A stretch of DNA of 6,587 bases from Candidatus Adiutrix sp. (GTDB lineage: Bacteria > Desulfobacterota > Desulfarculia > Adiutricales > Adiutricaceae). Location: contig JAISRV010000074.1 of the NCBI GenBank assembly GCA_031273445.1, positions 1 through 6,587 of the forward strand. Direction: 5' to 3'. Below the pieces are notes generated by a model. The model had not been told where the DNA came from. It ran no database searches and worked only from the letters and a program-made list of their open reading frames with translations. Shown piece by piece: positions 5,605-6,587 of this stretch; positions within the stretch are counted from its first letter, which is position 1, and each line of letters begins with the position of its first letter. The position numbers and the translations under genes are program-made.

Positions 5605-6249
5605 ATGGAATTCAAATACGCTGTTTTCGACTTCGATATGACTCTTATCGACTCCATCAGGCCGCTGATGGTCAGCGCCAACCTGATCGCCGCTGAATTC
5701 GGGTTGCCCGAAGTCGACTATGACCAGGTGCATCAGGCCGAGATAGCCGTTCCCAACTGCACGTTCGAAAAACTGTGGGAGGGTCTCTGGGGCCGGTATG
5801 AACCCAAGTGGTTTGAGGCTTATGTAGACCATATGACCGACGTTGAATACAAAGCCATGGAGCTGTATCCCGGCGGCCGTGAAACCCTGGAAACCCTGGC
5901 CGCCCTGAACGTTCCTCTGGGGCTGGCCTCCAACCGCAATTATCCCAGAGAGGCCCTGGAGGCCCTGGGCATCGCCCGCCTGTTCGGGGCGGTGGTGGGC
6001 ATCGCCGAAGTAGAACGGCCCAAACCCGCGCCGGACGTGTTGATTCGCGCGATGGAGCTTATGAAGGCGCCGGCGGGCGAAACGCTCTACGTCTGCGATT
6101 CCACGGGCGATCTCAAAGTTTCGGCGGCGGCCGGGGTCAGGGCTTTTTCCATGACCACCGGCGGCCATTCGGCGGCGGAGCTGCTGGCGCTGGGCGCCTG
6201 GCGGGTCGGCGACGAACTCGCGGAGATAATACCGCTGTTCCGGCCCTGA
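5605..6249 (+). CDS. HAD-superfamily phosphatase, phosphoglycolate-phosphatase-like
   Basis: The 214-aa product has the full set of HAD motifs. Motif I is DFDMTLIDS (residues 9-17), with nucleophile Asp9 and acid/base Asp11. Motif II is Ser109 in GLASN. Motif III is Lys140 in RPKPAPDVL. Motif IV is CDSTGDLK, with Asp165 and Asp169. The insert between motifs I and II is mostly helical-looking, as in the subfamily with an alpha-helical cap (Gph/PGP-like), so a small phosphorylated metabolite is the likely substrate. It would be cytosolic, as no signal peptide is seen. Such enzymes are hard to assign by sequence. A damage-control or phospho-head-group phosphatase role beside amine genes is only a guess. 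The ATG at 5605 starts exactly at the HAD motif but has no Shine-Dalgarno, and it is in frame with mttB across one TAG. It may rely on coupling from mttB. The stop is TGA. Confidence 0.9.
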   Translation: MEFKYAVFDFDMTLIDSIRPLMVSANLIAAEFGLPEVDYDQVHQAEIAVPNCTFEKLWEGLWGRYEPKWFEAYVDHMTDVEYKAMELYPGGRETLETLAALNVPLGLASNRNYPREALEALGIARLFGAVVGIAEVERPKPAPDVLIRAMELMKAPAGETLYVCDSTGDLKVSAAAGVRAFSMTTGGHSAAELLALGAWRVGDELAEIIPLFRP

Positions 6250-6250
6250 C

Positions 6251-6284
6251 ATAGTCCCGGCGGTTGAATAGTCCCGGCGGTTGA
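6251..6284. repeat. 17-bp tandem duplication
   Basis: Two exact adjacent copies of ATAGTCCCGGCGGTTGA (6251-6267 and 6268-6284), followed by the first four bases of a third (ATAG). It begins one base after the HAD stop codon. Either a recent slippage duplication or a paired binding site. Confidence 0.85.
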
Positions 6285-6351
6285 ATAGATCAGTTCCCGG
6301 ACGACCAGGTCTTTGCGATTTCAGACTTTGATGAAATAACTGTTGATACGT

Positions 6352-6381
6352 CTAGTCGGCAAGTCCGCTAGTCGGCAAGTC
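6352..6381. repeat. Second tandem duplication, CTAGTCGGCAAGTC x2
   Basis: Two exact 14-bp copies (6352-6365 and 6368-6381) with a 16-bp period, unrelated to the 17-bp repeat about 70 bp upstream except for the shared TAGTC. Two different fresh-looking duplications within one 237-bp gap suggest a slippage-prone or selected regulatory spacer. Confidence 0.85.
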
Positions 6382-6469
6382 GACGATCGAAAACTCAAGT
6401 TTACGGGGCTCCGGCCCCAAAGCCTGACGCCGCCTGTGCGCGACGCGACTAAGCCGCACGAGGCTTTAC

Positions 6470-6475
6470 AAGGAG
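6470..6475 (+). promoter_or_regulatory. Shine-Dalgarno of the right-edge gene
   Basis: AAGGAG, 11 nt before the ATG at 6487. A nearer ATG at 6479 opens only a short frame that stops within about 20 codons, so 6487 is preferred. A small hairpin, AAGCC (6451-6455) with GGCTT (6462-6466), lies just upstream. Confidence 0.6.
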
Positions 6476-6486
6476 AAAATGACACT

Positions 6487-6587
6487 ATGGAAAAGTCGAA
6501 GATGGACATCGGGCCAATGTTGCGCTTCAAGCCCATGAGCGTCGAGTATGCCAACGAACAATACATCGAGGCCGCTGAAATGCGCCG
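6487..6587 (+). CDS. Unidentified protein, first 33 codons only
   Basis: An open frame with a Shine-Dalgarno starts at ATG 6487 and runs off the right edge. The N-terminus starts MEKSKMDIGPMLRFKP and continues MSVEYANEQYIEAAEMR. It is soluble-looking, Met- and Glu-rich, with no signal peptide or membrane segment. I do not recognise the family from this fragment. It has the same direction as mttB and the HAD gene and is separated from them by a 237-bp gap with repeats, so it may have its own promoter. Genes beside mttB often encode the corrinoid protein, a UroD-type methyltransferase or a corrinoid activase, but nothing seen here identifies any of these. Confidence 0.6.
   Translation, partial: MEKSKMDIGPMLRFKPMSVEYANEQYIEAAEMR

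Noticed and set aside
5560..6252. Minus-strand open frame (230 codons) opposite the HAD gene
   Set aside because: It mirrors a gene with all four HAD motifs and has no recognisable domain itself.
6340..6400. Possible tRNA-Pyl because CTA triplets occur in the repeat region
   Set aside because: The CTA triplets belong to a tandem duplication. No acceptor stem, T-loop or 7-nt anticodon loop can be drawn around them.

Overview
The window looks like an accessory amine-catabolism locus of an anaerobic bacterium that decodes UAG as pyrrolysine. Genes are GC-rich, with many C/G third positions, while parts of the long intergenic region are very AT-rich. A methyltransferase gene with one in-frame amber codon, beside an ethanolamine-microcompartment operon, fits a Desulfobacterota-type (former Deltaproteobacteria) or similar gut or sediment anaerobe. 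This assignment is inference; nothing in the window fixes the taxon.

Left half, minus strand (read right to left): eutS (shell protein), eutP (P-loop GTPase), eutB (ethanolamine ammonia-lyase large subunit), and then a second, diverged eutB-like gene that runs off the left edge. eutS and eutP overlap by 4 bp. Both eutB copies start with GTG and have a strong Shine-Dalgarno sequence. A good sigma70-type promoter lies upstream of eutS. The genes encode part of an ethanolamine-degrading bacterial microcompartment that makes acetaldehyde and ammonia from ethanolamine using adenosylcobalamin.

Middle (2657-3948): a 1.3-kb divergent intergenic region of alternating AT-rich and GC-rich blocks. It holds an 11-bp perfect inverted repeat, a 10-bp GC hairpin, a short direct repeat, a 24-codon ORF with a ribosome binding site on the minus strand, and a palindromic, hairpin-rich leader in front of mttB. 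No tRNA, CRISPR, insertion sequence or cobalamin-riboswitch box was recognised.

Right half, plus strand: mttB, the pyrrolysine-type trimethylamine:corrinoid methyltransferase, with amber codon 328 inside the conserved region; a HAD-superfamily phosphatase; a 237-bp gap with two separate short tandem duplications; and the first 33 codons of an unidentified gene that runs off the right edge. The mttB stop codon is itself TAG, and the frame stays open through the spacer into the HAD gene, so amber readthrough would make an MttB-HAD fusion.

Together the two arms handle small amines with corrinoid chemistry: ethanolamine by adenosylcobalamin radical cleavage in a microcompartment, and trimethylamine by methyl transfer to a corrinoid protein. 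Phospholipid head groups (ethanolamine, and choline as a trimethylamine source) would link them ecologically. The most notable points are the tandem eutB paralogs, the two-TAG reading frame, and the unexplained structured intergenic region.
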